A stretch of DNA of 26,273 nt from Emiliania huxleyi CCMP1516 (taxonomy: Eukaryota; Haptophyta; Isochrysidales; Noelaerhabdaceae): NCBI RefSeq assembly GCF_000372725.1, contig NW_005197342.1:1-26273 (forward strand). Reading direction: 5' to 3'. Position 1 is the first letter of the stretch, and each line of letters opens with the position of its first letter. The notes beneath the pieces were generated by a model. It was not told the origin of the DNA. It did not search any database and saw only the letters and a list, made by a program, of their open reading frames with translations. Below, piece after piece: positions 1 through 10,009 of this stretch. A program made the translations under genes and the position numbers.

Positions 1-3000
1 CGGCGGCGCTGCCAGTGCGCCCCACGCCTCGCCAAAACCTCGCCGGCGTGATGATCGACATCAGCTCACGCAGGCCCCATCGAGTCCATGTCAATCATCT
101 CGCTCCAGATCGTCCGAGATCGCCGAGATCGCGATCTCGTCTCGAGATGAAGGATGATTGGGCGGCGGCGGCGCTGCCAGTGCGCCCCACGCCTCGCCAG
201 AGTCTCGACGGCGTGATGATTGACATCAGATCACGCAGACCACACGTCTAGTCCATGTCCGTCAACTCGCTCGAGATCGCCCGAGATCGCCCGAGATCGC
301 GATTTCGTGGCATGCCGCGTATGCGCTTTCAGGCGGAAGAAAGTGCCCCACCAGTGGAGGACATTCAAAACCCAGCACGCATCCCCCCCAGCCGAGTTCA
401 TGGCTGGGGCGAAAGGAGCTTCAGGTTGCCCAACCAACCGGCGCAAGCGCCTCCCCCTGGCCCGAGGCGTGTTGCGGCACGTAGCCCGAGATCGCGATCT
501 CGCCCAGAGATGAAGGAGAGTAGGTGGCGGCGGCACTGCCCTCGCGCCCCACGCCTCGCCAAAAAGCTCGACGGCGTGATGATCGACACCAGCTCACGCA
601 GATCCCATCGAGTCCATGTCCGACATCTCGCCCGAGATCGCCCGAGATCGCCCGAGATCGCGATCTCGCCCAGAGATGAAGGAGAGTAGGCGGTGGCGGC
701 GCCGCCATCGCGCCCCCCGCCTCGCCAAAACCTCGACGGCGTGATGATCGATATCAGCTCACGCAGACCCCATCGAGTCCATGTCCATCAACTCGCTCGA
801 GATCGCCCGAGATCGCCCGAGATCGCGATCTCGCCTCGAGGTGAAGGGAGAGTAGGTGGCGGCGGCGCTGCCATCGCGCCCCACGCCTCGCCAGAGCCTC
901 GAGATGAAGGGAGAGTAGGTGGCGGTGAAGCTGCCCTCGCGCCCCACGCCTCGCCAGAGCCTCGACGGCGTGATGATAGACATCAGCTCACGCAGACCCC
1001 GTCGAGTCCATGTCCGACATCTCGCCCGAGATCGCCCGAGATCGCCCGAGATCGCGATCTCGCCCAGAGATGAAGGGAGAGTAGGTGGCGGCGGCGCTGC
1101 CCTCGCGCCCCCCGCGTCGCCAAAACCTCGACGGCGTGATGATCGACATCAGCTCACGCAGACCACATCGAGTCCATGCCAATCAACTCGCTCGAGATCG
1201 CCCGAGATCGACCGAGATCGCGATCTCGCCGGCGTGATGATCGACCTCAGCTTACGCAGACCCCATCGAGTCCATGTCAATCATCTCGCTCCAGATCGTC
1301 CGAGATCGCCGAGATCGCGATCTCGTCTCGAGATGAAGGATGATTGGGCGGCGGCGGCGCTGCCAGTGCGCCCCACGCCTCGCCAGAGTCTCGACGGCGT
1401 GATGATTGACATCAGATCACGCAGACCACACGTCTAGTCCATGTCCGTCAACTCGCTCGAGATCGCCCGAGATCGCCCGAGATCGCGATTTCGTGGCATG
1501 CCGCGTATGCGCTTTCAGGCGGAAGAAAGTGCCCCACCAGTGGAGGACATTCAAAACCCAGCACGCATCCCCCCCAGCCGAGTTCATGGCTGGGGCGAAA
1601 GGAGCTTCAGGTTGCCCAACCAACCGGCGCAAGCGCCTCCCCCTGGCCCGAGGCGTGTTGCGGCACGTTGCCCGAGATCGCGATCTCGCCCAGAGATGAA
1701 GGAGAGTAGGTGGCGGCGGCGCTGCCCTCGCGCCCCACGCCTCGCCAAAACCTCGACGGCGTGATGATCGACACCAGCTCACGCAGATCCCATCGAGTCC
1801 ATGTCCGACATCTCGCCCGAGATCGCCTGAGATCGCCCGAGATCGCGATCTCGCCCAGAGATGAAGGAGAGTAGGCGGTGGCGGCGCCGCCATCGCGCCC
1901 CCCGCCTCGCCAAAACCTCGACGGCGTGATGATCGACATCAGCTCACGCAGACCACATCGAGTCCATGTCCATCAACTCGCTCGAGATCGCCCGAGATCG
2001 CCCGAGATCGCGATCTCGCCTCGAGATGAGGGGAGAGTAGGTGGCGGTGGCGCTGCCCTCGCGCCCCACGCCTCGCCAGAGCCTCGACGGCGTGATGATC
2101 GACCTCAGCTCACGCAGATCCCATCGAGTCCATGTCCGACATCTCGCTCGAGATCGTCCGAGATCGCCGAGATCGCGATCTCGTCTCGAGATGAAGGATG
2201 ATTGGGCGGCGGCGGCGCTGCCAGTGCGCCCCACGCCGCGCCAGAGCCTGGACGGCGTGATAATCGACATCAGATCACGCAGACCAAGTCGAGTCCATGT
2301 CCGACATCTCGCCCGAGATCGCCCGAGATCGCCCGAGATCGCGATCTCGCCCAGAGATGAAGGAGAGTAGGTGGCGGCGGCGCTGCCCTCGCGCCCCCCG
2401 CCTCGCCAAAACCTCGACGGCGTGATGATCGACATCAGCTCACGCAGACCACATCGAGTCCATGTCCGACATCTCGCCCGAGATCGCCCGAGATCGCCCG
2501 AGATCGCGATCTCGCCTCGAGATGAAGGGAAGTAGGCGGCGGCGGCGCTGCCCTCGCGCCCCACGCCTCGCCAGAGCCTCGACGGCGTGACGATAGACAT
2601 CAGCTCACGCAGATCCCATCGAGTCCATGTCCGACATCTCGCCCGAGATCGCCCGAGATCGCCCGAGATCGCCCGAGATCGCGATCTCGCCCAGAGATGA
2701 AGGAGAGTAGGTGGCGGCGGCGCTGCCCTCGCGCCCCCCGCCTCGCCAAAACCTCGACGGCGTGATGATCGACATCAGCTCACGCAGACCACATCGAGTC
2801 CATGTCCATCCACTCGCTCGAGATCGCCCGAGATCGCCGAGATCGCGATCTCGTCTCGAGATGAAGGATGATTGGGCGGCGGCGGCGCTGCCAGTGCGCC
2901 CCACGCCTCGCCAGAGCCTCGACGGCGTGATGATCGACATCAGCTCACGCAGACCACATCGAGTCCATGTCAATCAACTCGCTCGAGATCGCCCGAGATC

Positions 3001-3702
3001 GCCCGAGATCGCGATCTCGCCTCGAGATGAGGGGAGAGTAGGTGGCGGTGGCGCTGCCCTCGCGCCCCACGCCTCGCCAGAGCCTCGACGGCGTGATGAT
3101 CGACATCAGCTCACGCAGATCCCATCGAGTCCATGTCCGACATCTCGCTCGAGATCGCCCGAGATCGCCCGAGATCGCGATCTCGCCTCGAGATGAAGGA
3201 GAGTAGGTGGCGGCGGCGCTGCCCTCGCGCCCCACGCCTCGCCAAAACCTCGCCGGCGTGATGATCGACATCAGCTCACGCAGACCACATCGAGTCCATG
3301 TCCGGCATCTCGCTCGAGATCGCCCGAGATCGCCGAGATCGCGATCTCGCCTCGAGATGGAGGATGAGTGGGCGGCGGCGGCGCTGCCAGCACGCCCCAC
3401 GCCTCGCCAAAGCCTCGAAGGCGTGATGATCGACATCAGCTCACGCAGACCACGTCGAGTCCATGTCCGACATCTCGCTCCAGATCGCCCGAGATCGCCG
3501 AGATCGCGATCTCGCCCAGAGATGAAGGATGAGTGGGCGGCGGCGGCGCTGCCAGTGCGCCCCACGCCTCGCCAGAGTCTCGACGGCGTGATGATCGACA
3601 TCAGATCACGCAGGCCACGTCGAGTCCATGTCCATCCACTCGCTCGAGATCGTCCGAGATCGCCCGAGATCGCGATCTCGCCTCGAGATGAAGGGAGAGT
3701 AG
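1..3702. repeat. Satellite array, ~165-bp monomer, about 20 copies
   Basis: A landmark GTGATGAT (variants GTGATAAT, GTGACGAT) recurs near 47, 212, 575, 739, 967, 1136, 1232, 1400, 1760, 1925, 2092, 2258, 2422, 2587, 2762, 2928, 3094, 3257, 3423 and 3588, mostly 163-169 bp apart. Each monomer has a GC-rich part (GCGCTGCC..CGCCCCACGCCTCGCC), a middle part (GACATCAGCTCACGCAGAC..CGAGTCCATGTC), and a run of CGAGATCGCC ending in the perfect 16-bp palindrome CGAGATCGCGATCTCG. Monomers differ by small substitutions and by the number of CGAGATCGCC units. Few stop codons occur, so long frames open on both strands, but they follow the repeat and resemble no protein I know. The array starts before the window and ends at about 3702. 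Confidence 0.95.
43..2026. repeat. Higher-order duplication inside the satellite, offset 1186 bp
   Basis: The block from about 43 to 840 reappears from about 1229 to 2026 with few changes. Both copies carry the same non-monomer insert (299-482 and 1485-1668) in place of ordinary repeat sequence. The insert begins after GATTTCGTGGCATGCC and contains CCACCAGTGGAGG. Shared insertion and shared monomer variants show a segmental duplication of several monomers together. Confidence 0.85.
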
Positions 3703-4506
3703 TCGTTCTCGCAGCTGTGCAGGCCTGTTCCTTCTGCGGCCTCAGTGTCCTGTGCAGCGGCCTCAGTGTCCTGCTGATGGCGGGATAAGAACGACCGCGT
3801 TCACGACGTGCCGCGCGCCTCGTCAGAGCCACGATGACGTGATGCCGTAGAGCCGAGCACGTCGAGTCCGTACGCAGCATCTCACCAGCTCCTGTTCAGT
3901 CAGCGGCCTCAGCGGCTTGTGCGGCGCTTTGCTCCGTTACCCGAGGCAAACCCCTTGCTGCACCAGTGCCAGGTCCGACAGGTGCAAGACAGCGCCGCTG
4001 TCTGATGCTGCCACTCGCCGCCTCTAGCATCCCCGTCACTCCCTGTACACTTCGCCCATGCCTGACGGGAGCTCCTCATGCCTTCTCTCCATGCCTGACT
4101 GGAGCTCCTGCATGCCCTGTCCCCCGACGAGGCGCCGCAGTCCGCGTCCCCCGCGTCCGTTGCGAGGTGACGGACGGCGCGACCACCTCCGCACACGCGT
4201 CTACACCGCCTTCTTGATCCCATCCACCAAGAATCAAGCGATGTGATCCCAGAAGGCTTGCGTCGTCATGACGGGTGTCACTGCCGCGGCGCCGCGCCGC
4301 GTGCCGCGTCGTCGCGCCCTGTGACGAAGGATCCGTGACCGTACTGGCTGCCATAGAAGAATGCGGAACGAGCAGCCAGAAGCAGTCGCGCGAGTCAGAG
4401 TCGGGCACGAGACGTCGAGCATTGAAACCATTCGCACAAAGGGCACGCGAGGTACGACCGTGCCCGACAGTGCTATTAAAATGACTCGGCTCCAGGCGAG
4501 GGCCTC
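3703..4506. other. Intergenic stretch after the satellite, no gene seen
   Basis: The last monomer decays at about 3702 into unique sequence. Small local repeats are present: CGGCCTCAGTGTCCTG twice near 3738 and 3761, and CATGCCTGAC followed by GGAGCTCCT twice near 4058-4108. Short ORFs on both strands here resemble nothing I know. No RNA gene is visible. Confidence 0.6.
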
Positions 4507-5349
4507 ATGGCGTTTGAGTACGGGCTCGAAGACGTCAGAAAGGCGTTCCGCCGCTGCCCAGTGGCCTGGCCTGGCTTCTCAGTGGTCTTCGTATGGGACC
4601 CGGTGAGGCGGATCACGGCGGCCTTCATCCTGCCGGGGTTTGCCTTTGGAGTGTTCTCTGCCGTGCTGGCGTGGAACAGGTACCCGGCGCTGCTCTGCCA
4701 CGTCATGCGGAGGCTCTTGGCGACAGCCACGGTGGCGTACTATGACGACTTTGGAGTCGGTGGCGCCGCCTTCGAGAGGGGCTCTGGCCAGCGTGCTCTC
4801 ATCACGCTCGGCGATGCTCTTGGACTGGGGTGGGCCGAGGACAAGCACGTGGCGATGGTGCAACGTGGCAGCGACTTGCACCCACTCGGTGTATTGCACG
4901 ACTTCAGCTCGGTCCCAAACTCGGGGGTGGTGCTCATTGGCGTCACAGAGGAGCGCAAAACGAAAGTTGCAGCGCTCATCGACGAGCACATTGCGGCAGG
5001 CCGCGTAACGCGGTCTGACTGCTCCACTGTTTTTGGCAAGAGCCGGTTCGTCTTCTCTCCCGTCTTTGGCCGCTTCGGCCTGGCCGCACTCGCGCCGATC
5101 AGCGCAGTGCGGACCACCACCCGACTCCTCGAGGGAGAGCCTCTACTGGAGGCCCTGCATTTGCTCAAGCGCCTCGTCCTCGCATCCCGACCCCAGCACT
5201 TTCGAGTCGGCGAGCTGCAGGGCTCGCCCGTCGTCTGCCTCACCGACGCCTCTGAAGGTGAGGATGGCTACGCCGGCATAGGCGTGGTCGTGTGGGACCC
5301 AAGCGACGACACACTTCTTTGCGTAATGCATCGAGCGTTCACACGTTAA
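4507..5349 (+). mobile_element. Retroelement fragment: reverse transcriptase palm plus start of RNase H
   Basis: The 280-residue frame carries a reverse transcriptase palm. FGVFSAVLAWNR (about residues 52-63) is the region before the active site, and AYYDDFGV (about 77-84) contains the Y-x-D-D catalytic motif. LGLGWAEDKH follows as the usual downstream strand and thumb entry. A later segment, VCLTDASEGEDGYAGIGVVVWDP (about 242-264), looks like the first strand and first catalytic Asp of an RNase H-like fold. The polymerase fingers are missing at the N-terminus and the RNase H domain is cut short after about 30 residues, so this is a truncated copy. No long terminal repeats or integrase are visible. 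It sits between the satellite and the carrier gene. Confidence 0.8.
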
Positions 5350-5867
5350 TTTATGCTTGCCTTCGCAAAATTGGGGCAAGTGGAGTGGAGAGGGTCCCTT
5401 TGACGGTGATGTCCCCAATCCAATGCGGGAATCACGTAATAGTTGTGCGCAATGCGCCGCGACCGATATGTGAGGGGGCGGCGGCCTCGGTACGATGCCG
5501 CCGTCGCCACGCATACGAGTCTGCATCCCCCATGTAACCCTCTACACCTCTCCTTATCAGAATCCATGAGAAGCCGTGTGACGAGGAGTGGCCGCGGGCG
5601 CTCGACGCCCCCCGGCTCTCCCCTGCAGAACGGTGGGATAGGCTATAGAGCCCAGGCGTTTTAATCCGTAAAGGTTTCGTGCGACCGTCCCCAGTGCAGG
5701 ATTCCCCTGTACAGGGTGTGAACATCGTGCACTCGATGGTTTTCCCCGGCCCATGCCGGGTACTCTCCAGTCGAATCTGACGTTTGGCTACACTAGTAGA
5801 GCCGTGGGCTCATTTCACATAGGCGCTCAGGGCACCTATCTTTGCTTTCGCCATCCTCGCCTCGGCT
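5350..5867. other. Intergenic, no gene seen
   Basis: This stretch lies between the retroelement fragment and the carrier gene and should hold the carrier promoter. I see no conserved coding, no structured RNA and no clear core promoter element. A CACTAGTAGAGCC segment and a short hairpin-like GGCC run occur near 5745-5810 but have no recognisable role. Confidence 0.5.
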
Positions 5868-7199
5868 GTGCGCGGCGACGGAGCCCGAATCGCCGACGAG
5901 TCGACAGCCTTTCTTCGCGGAGCTCGCAGTTCCGGCTCGCTCATCGCTGACGAGGCGACAACCTTCCTTCGCGGAGCGCGCAGTTCTGGCTCGCTCATCG
6001 CCGACGAGGAGGCGCCGCTCGTGCTTCCGCCTCGGCTGGCCGGCCGCCGCCACAGCCGCCGCAATGGCGTGTGCGGGTGGCAGCAACGTGACTCACGGCG
6101 AGCCACCAAACTGCTAGTCTTCACTTGCCTCGTGGGCACAGTCTGCTGGTGGAATGTGGCCAGCCGGCCGCTGCCGCCACCGAGCGAGGCTGCTGCCTTT
6201 GGCGACGTGCTCGCGACTGCGGCGCGGAGAGCCCTCGGCGGAGGGCTGTCTGGAGCGGCCGCGGGCGTGATCCAGGTCCTCACACTGATGTGGCTTCGCA
6301 CCGGCATGCACTACCAGTACAGGCACGGCGTCTCCACGCGGCATGCGCTCCGCACGCTCTACTCTGCGGGCGGGATCCCACGGCTCTACCAGGGGCTCCC
6401 CTTTGCTCTGATGCAGTCACCGCTCGTCCGCTTCGGCGACACGGCCGCCCAGTCGGGCATGCTCTCGCTCCTCGCCTCCTCGCGCCTCACTCTGAGCGAG
6501 CGCACTGCCTGCGCGAGCGCCGTCGCCTCCTGCTGGTGGCTGGCAGCCACTCTGCTCGACTGCTCCGTGACACGGCGCAGACAGGTCCGAGACATGCCCC
6601 GTAGGAGGCTCGCGGTCACTCCGCTCGACTGCGTCAAGACGACGCTGCAGGTGGAGGGGTCTGCCGGCTGGGCGCAGCTCCGCCAGAAGGTGCGGGCACG
6701 AGGGATCGGCGTCTTGTACGACGGTGCGATCGCCGAGATGGGCAACTACCTCCTCGGCCAATGGAGTGCGCGTTGAACGAGAGCAGATCGTTCACTAGGC
6801 GCGCTCGCCAACATGGCCGCCTCCTTCCTCGGCGGCTTGCCCTGGTGGCTGACCTTCAACGCCCTCTCCGCCGCTTTGCCCGTGGACGAGGCCTCGCCGA
6901 TCGCGGCGCAGCTCGCCCAGCGCGCCGTGGTCGGCTTCCTGTCGACTGCAGTCTCGGATTGCCTCACCAACGGGCTGCGCGTGCTCAAGACGTCGCGCCA
7001 GACGTCGCCGACCTCCCTCTCCTACTCCGCCGCCGCCGCCGCCGTCCTGGCCAAGGACGGTGTGGCCGGCTTGCTCGGGCGCGGGCTGCGGACCAGACTG
7101 CTCATCAACGGGCTGCAGAGCGCGCTCTTCGTGGTCGTGTGGAAGCTGATCGAGCAGCGGTTTGACGCCACGTGGCTCTCGAGAGGGGGAGGCGGGTAG
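5868..7199 (+). CDS. Mitochondrial carrier family (SLC25-like) protein, 3 exons
   Basis: The model is exon 1 5868-6535, exon 2 6605-6723 and exon 3 6799-7199, giving 395 residues; both introns are GT-AG and phases match. The carrier core starts near residue 120. Repeat 1 has LGGGLSGAAAGVIQVLTLMW and GGIPRLYQGLPFALMQSPLVRFG. Repeat 2 has the signature TPLDCVKTTLQVEG, then GIGVLYDGALANMAASFLGG. Repeat 3 has SDCLTNGLRVLKTSRQ and GLLGRGLRTRLLINGLQ. Carriers exchange metabolites across the inner mitochondrial or another organelle membrane; the substrate cannot be read here. Repeat 1 lacks the P-x-[DE]-x-x-[KR] motif and repeat 3 has a divergent one. A 120-residue N-terminal extension carries 18-residue repeats and a hydrophobic stretch (LLVFTCLVGTVCWW). 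Without the second intron an in-frame TGA at 6774 would stop the protein. The start is the first ATG in frame. Confidence 0.82.
5889..6010 (+). repeat. 54-bp (18-residue) tandem repeat in carrier N-terminus
   Basis: Two full units and the start of a third encode IADESTAFLRGARSSGSL, IADEATTFLRGARSSGSL, then IADEEAP. The period of 54 bp keeps frame, and several differences are silent or conservative, which suggests the repeat is translated. Confidence 0.8.
6536..6632 (+). repeat. Carrier intron 1 with start duplicated in exon 2
   Basis: The intron is 6536-6604 (69 nt, GT-AG). Its first 28 nt (6536-6563) match the first 28 nt of the next exon (6605-6632) at 23 positions, including the identical run GCTCGACTGC. 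Removing the intron gives ASCW then RLAVTPLDCVKTTLQ, which restores the carrier signature. Confidence 0.7.
6724..6835 (+). repeat. Carrier intron 2 with start duplicated in exon 3
   Basis: The intron is 6724-6798 (75 nt, GT-AG, phase 1). Its first 37 nt match the first 37 nt of exon 3 (6799-6835) at 26 positions. Read through, the duplicate would encode GAIAEMGNYLLGQW followed by a stop; the exon copy encodes GALANMAASFLGGLPWW, which fits the carrier fold. Confidence 0.65.
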
Positions 7200-7657
7200 A
7201 GGCGTGGGGTCTGCACTCTCAGACACGCCGGGGTGACCCTCTCTGTATATCAATGCCTATTCTTCGTTCCAGCGCCAGTCTCCGCAGGGACCGCACCTGT
7301 GTTTGTGACAGAGATGTCATAATTTCTTCTTTGTGTCGTCGCGTTTGGAGTCCCTACATACCTCAAGCAGACCCCCTGTGTGTAGCGACATGTACATGTA
7401 CATGTGTGCATGCACACACGTGTGTCACGTCCGCACATGTACATGTGCCGCCGGTACTCTATAGCGCCGTATGCCTAGGCGGTAGAGTCTATAGAGAGCT
7501 CTAGCTGCGCGGCAACTCTCGGTCGCCGCGATCTCTCCCCCTCTCCGCATTGAGGCGTGCACCTCAGCGCAGCGACCAGCGTGCGAGCCGCGTTGAAAAG
7601 TGAAAATCGCAGTGTTTTAGAGCCTTCGGGAGCGGAACCCCCTCTGGGGTCCTCATC
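7200..7657. other. Gap between convergent genes, with a palindrome cluster
   Basis: No gene is seen. At 7388-7447 several perfect palindromes of alternating purine-pyrimidine DNA are stacked: TGTGTGCATGCACACA (7403-7418), ACACACGTGTGT (7414-7425) and CACATGTACATGTG (7434-7447). Because the flanking genes converge here, the region should hold both 3' ends. Confidence 0.6.
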
Positions 7658-9255
7658 TCAGCCCGCGGGTGCGGCACACGCGTGTTCTCTTCTCGGAATG
7701 TGCTTGTCGCAGTGGCCGGGCGGCGCGAGCGCTAGGACGGTGTTGGCAAAATTGGACCCTCCGTGGTAGAAGCAGCGCGAGAGGGTGAGCATCATCTGCG
7801 AGGAAAGTGCCTCGTGACACACTCTGGGCGGGCGGCGCGTCAGACTTGCGCGTGCAGGGCGAGGGGCGCGTTACCAGGTCCAGGAAGATCTCAGCAACGT
7901 CGGAGCGGTTGAAGTCGTGCTTGAAGACAGGGTTAACCATGCACTCTGCGCAGCCTTGGGCGCGCACACGCGCTGTCACCGAGCGGGGGAGAAGGACGGA
8001 CGCGTTTAGGCCGGCGCCACTGCCGAGCACAGCCGCCTTGAGAGGCGTGTTGTCCGTCGCGAGGAAGAGGGGCACCTGTGGGGTATGTCCTGAACGAGTC
8101 AGGCACAAGCACATGCTCGCGTGTGGTCCGCCGCAAATAGAGAAAATGGTGCCTTGCCCTCGCGGACAAGGCAATCCAGGATCCTCGTCGCGTCACCCAC
8201 TGTCATGCGCACGTCCTTCTTGAGCAGCACAGGGGCCTTGGCAAACTGTTTCGCGAGCGGGCAGCGGGAGCTGAGGTGCGAAGGCGTGGGCGCCGACTCC
8301 ATACAGCGCAGCGCAGCGGCGCGCCTTGTACGGATTGCCAGGTGCGCCGTCGCCGAGGCGGAGGTGCACGCCGTCGAATGGCTGATCGGCAAAGAGTGCC
8401 CGCCTCCGCGCCTCTACGGTTCCTCTCAGGTAGGGGGTGGCCGTAAACAGCGCGCGTATAAGGCAGCCGAGCGAGTCTGCGCGGAACTCTCCGCCACCGC
8501 GCTCGCCACGGGACGCGTTGCGACTGTGCCGAGGGTGGGGCGGTTGGTGGCGCTGATCGGACGAGAGGTGCCAAGATCGCTCTCACTGCGATCCTTCCTA
8601 GGTCGCTAGACCAGTGAGTGTTGCCAGTGACCCGCGTGTACTGCCTGCCGCTGCTCCAGAACTCGTCACCGCCCGGCGCTGGTCCATTCCACCGATTGAC
8701 TGGCACATCCCTCAGCGCGGCCGCCTCCTCCGCAGTGACTCGCCACTCGATGCGTGTGCTGCCCAGATCGGTCGGCTCGAAAAAGTCAGAGAGTGGGACG
8801 GGCGACAGCCAGTCGACCAGCAGCACCTGCGGCGCCAAAGGGAAATGGGTTTCGGTCACGGCTGGGAGACGGCAGGAAGGTTGCGGTGCGGACGCCTGCC
8901 GGCGGTAAGCTGCCAGGCGCAGGAGGTAAGCGATAATCCGGAAGCGGTCACCGAATCCAAGGCATCGGGGGTTGGTCCCCGGCATGAATGGACGGCACGT
9001 GTACACAAGGTATTCTGCGCCCGGCTCATGGCGGTGCGCGGCATGCCACCGGGCGTACTCGCTCAGCCAGTGGGCGCATGGCGTGGGCTGAAGGTGCAGG
9101 AGAGGGCGGCGCTGCCCGGCGACAGGGGTAGCCCTGTGATGGCGGTGCATAATGGACACTCCCTGGCTTCCGCAAGGCGGCTTGTCAGAGGTGTGCGCCA
9201 GAGAGGGACGCGCGTTGTTTGTCGAGTTTGGCGCGGCCGCACCGTAGAAAATCAC
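7658..9255 (-). CDS. Fucosyltransferase-like glycosyltransferase, 6 exons
   Basis: The phase-consistent model on the minus strand is 9255-8896, 8826-8612, 8523-8305, 8270-8153, 8075-7875 and 7795-7658 (TGA), 416 residues. Motifs in order: EYLVYTC; GFGDRFRIIAYLLRLA (about 99-114), the loop typical of the O-/alpha-1,6-fucosyltransferase superfamily; VLLVDWLSPVPLSDFFEP; DGVHLRLGD (about 242-250), equivalent to the family HxRxGD region; VPLFLATDN (305-313), the xxFxATD strand; and a last exon with LSRCFYHGGSNFANTVLAL. Such enzymes transfer sugar, usually from GDP-fucose, in the secretory pathway; donor and acceptor are inferred from fold only. Donors at 8895 and 8152 are GC; 8611, 8304 and 7874 are GT. 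The third intron (8304-8271) would be only 34 nt, so that junction may instead be a frameshift. The N-terminal start is uncertain. Confidence 0.72.
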
Positions 9256-10009
9256 CTAGCGCGGACAAACAGGTACAGAGATCGATCGACACGGTCAGGC
9301 ACAGCCCTGTCAGTTCACGCGGTGAACCGTGAACCCGGTTCATGAACCCAACCGCCGGTTCATTCACGGTTCGCGGTTCACGGACTCGGCACTCGGGCGG
9401 GGCGGGGCTAGTTGGTTCACGGTTCACGGTTCACGATTTTGGCGTGAGCTGACCGGTGCGGCCTCCGAGTCGGCGTCTAGCGCGAGCGCGAGAAGGTTTT
9501 TGCTCGCCTTCCCTGGGGACGGGGTGTTGGCTGTTGCATGTCTGACTGTCACTGTCTGTGCGATTTCGTGAACTGAGAGGCCTGGCCAGGCAGCGCCGGG
9601 TCCCAGAGGCCAGAGAAGGCTGCAACCGCCTCTAACCCTGCTAATACGCCGGCCACGGCCCGTTTGGACTCGAGAGTGGCGCCGGCGCTGAGCCTCGTAG
9701 GGGCCGCCGGGGTCTCAACCTTAGGATCGTACAAAGTACAAAAACCAGAGCAGCTACGCTTCGCTCGCAGTTCGGCTACGCCGAACAAGGAGGGGAGACG
9801 TGACACAATCGACGGAAGAAACTCATGTGAGACAGAGAGTCACGCCGGACAGGAGTGAAGCGCCGAGCTGAGCCCTGGTGTCGCGGCGGATTGATAGGAG
9901 CCAGTGGGGGTGGGAGAGTCGAGTCAGATGCAACAGCACCGTCTCGGCAGCGAGGCCCATGATGGCGACGGCGGCGACGTAGGCGAGACGGCGGCGAGGG
10001 TGGCGACGG
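9256..10009. other. Intergenic, no gene seen
   Basis: Apart from the octamer cluster at 9310-9437, the region holds a perfect hairpin GTTCGGC-TAC-GCCGAAC at 9770-9786. The short frames here match nothing I recognise. It should contain the promoter of the glycosyltransferase and the 3' end of the small gene, but no element stands out. Confidence 0.5.
9310..9437. repeat. Cluster of GGTTCACG / CGTGAACC octamers
   Basis: The octamer and near copies occur about ten times in both orientations: CGGTGAACCGTGAACC, GGTTCATGAACC, GGTTCATTCACGGTTCGCGGTTCACGG, then three tandem GGTTCACG copies near 9414-9437. The inverted copies can pair. The cluster lies just upstream of the glycosyltransferase start, so it could be regulatory or a decayed microsatellite. 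Confidence 0.75.

Noticed and set aside
15..3788. Many long ORFs on both strands in the satellite (for example 2945-3880 minus and 3207-3788 plus)
   Set aside because: They arise because the 165-bp monomer lacks stop codons; the peptides follow the DNA repeat in every frame and match no protein family.
6761..6798. A 33-nt intron 6766-6798 in the carrier gene
   Set aside because: Phase-compatible, but the 75-nt choice (6724-6798) removes the duplicated segment and gives a much better carrier sequence (LYDGALANMAASFLGGLPWW).
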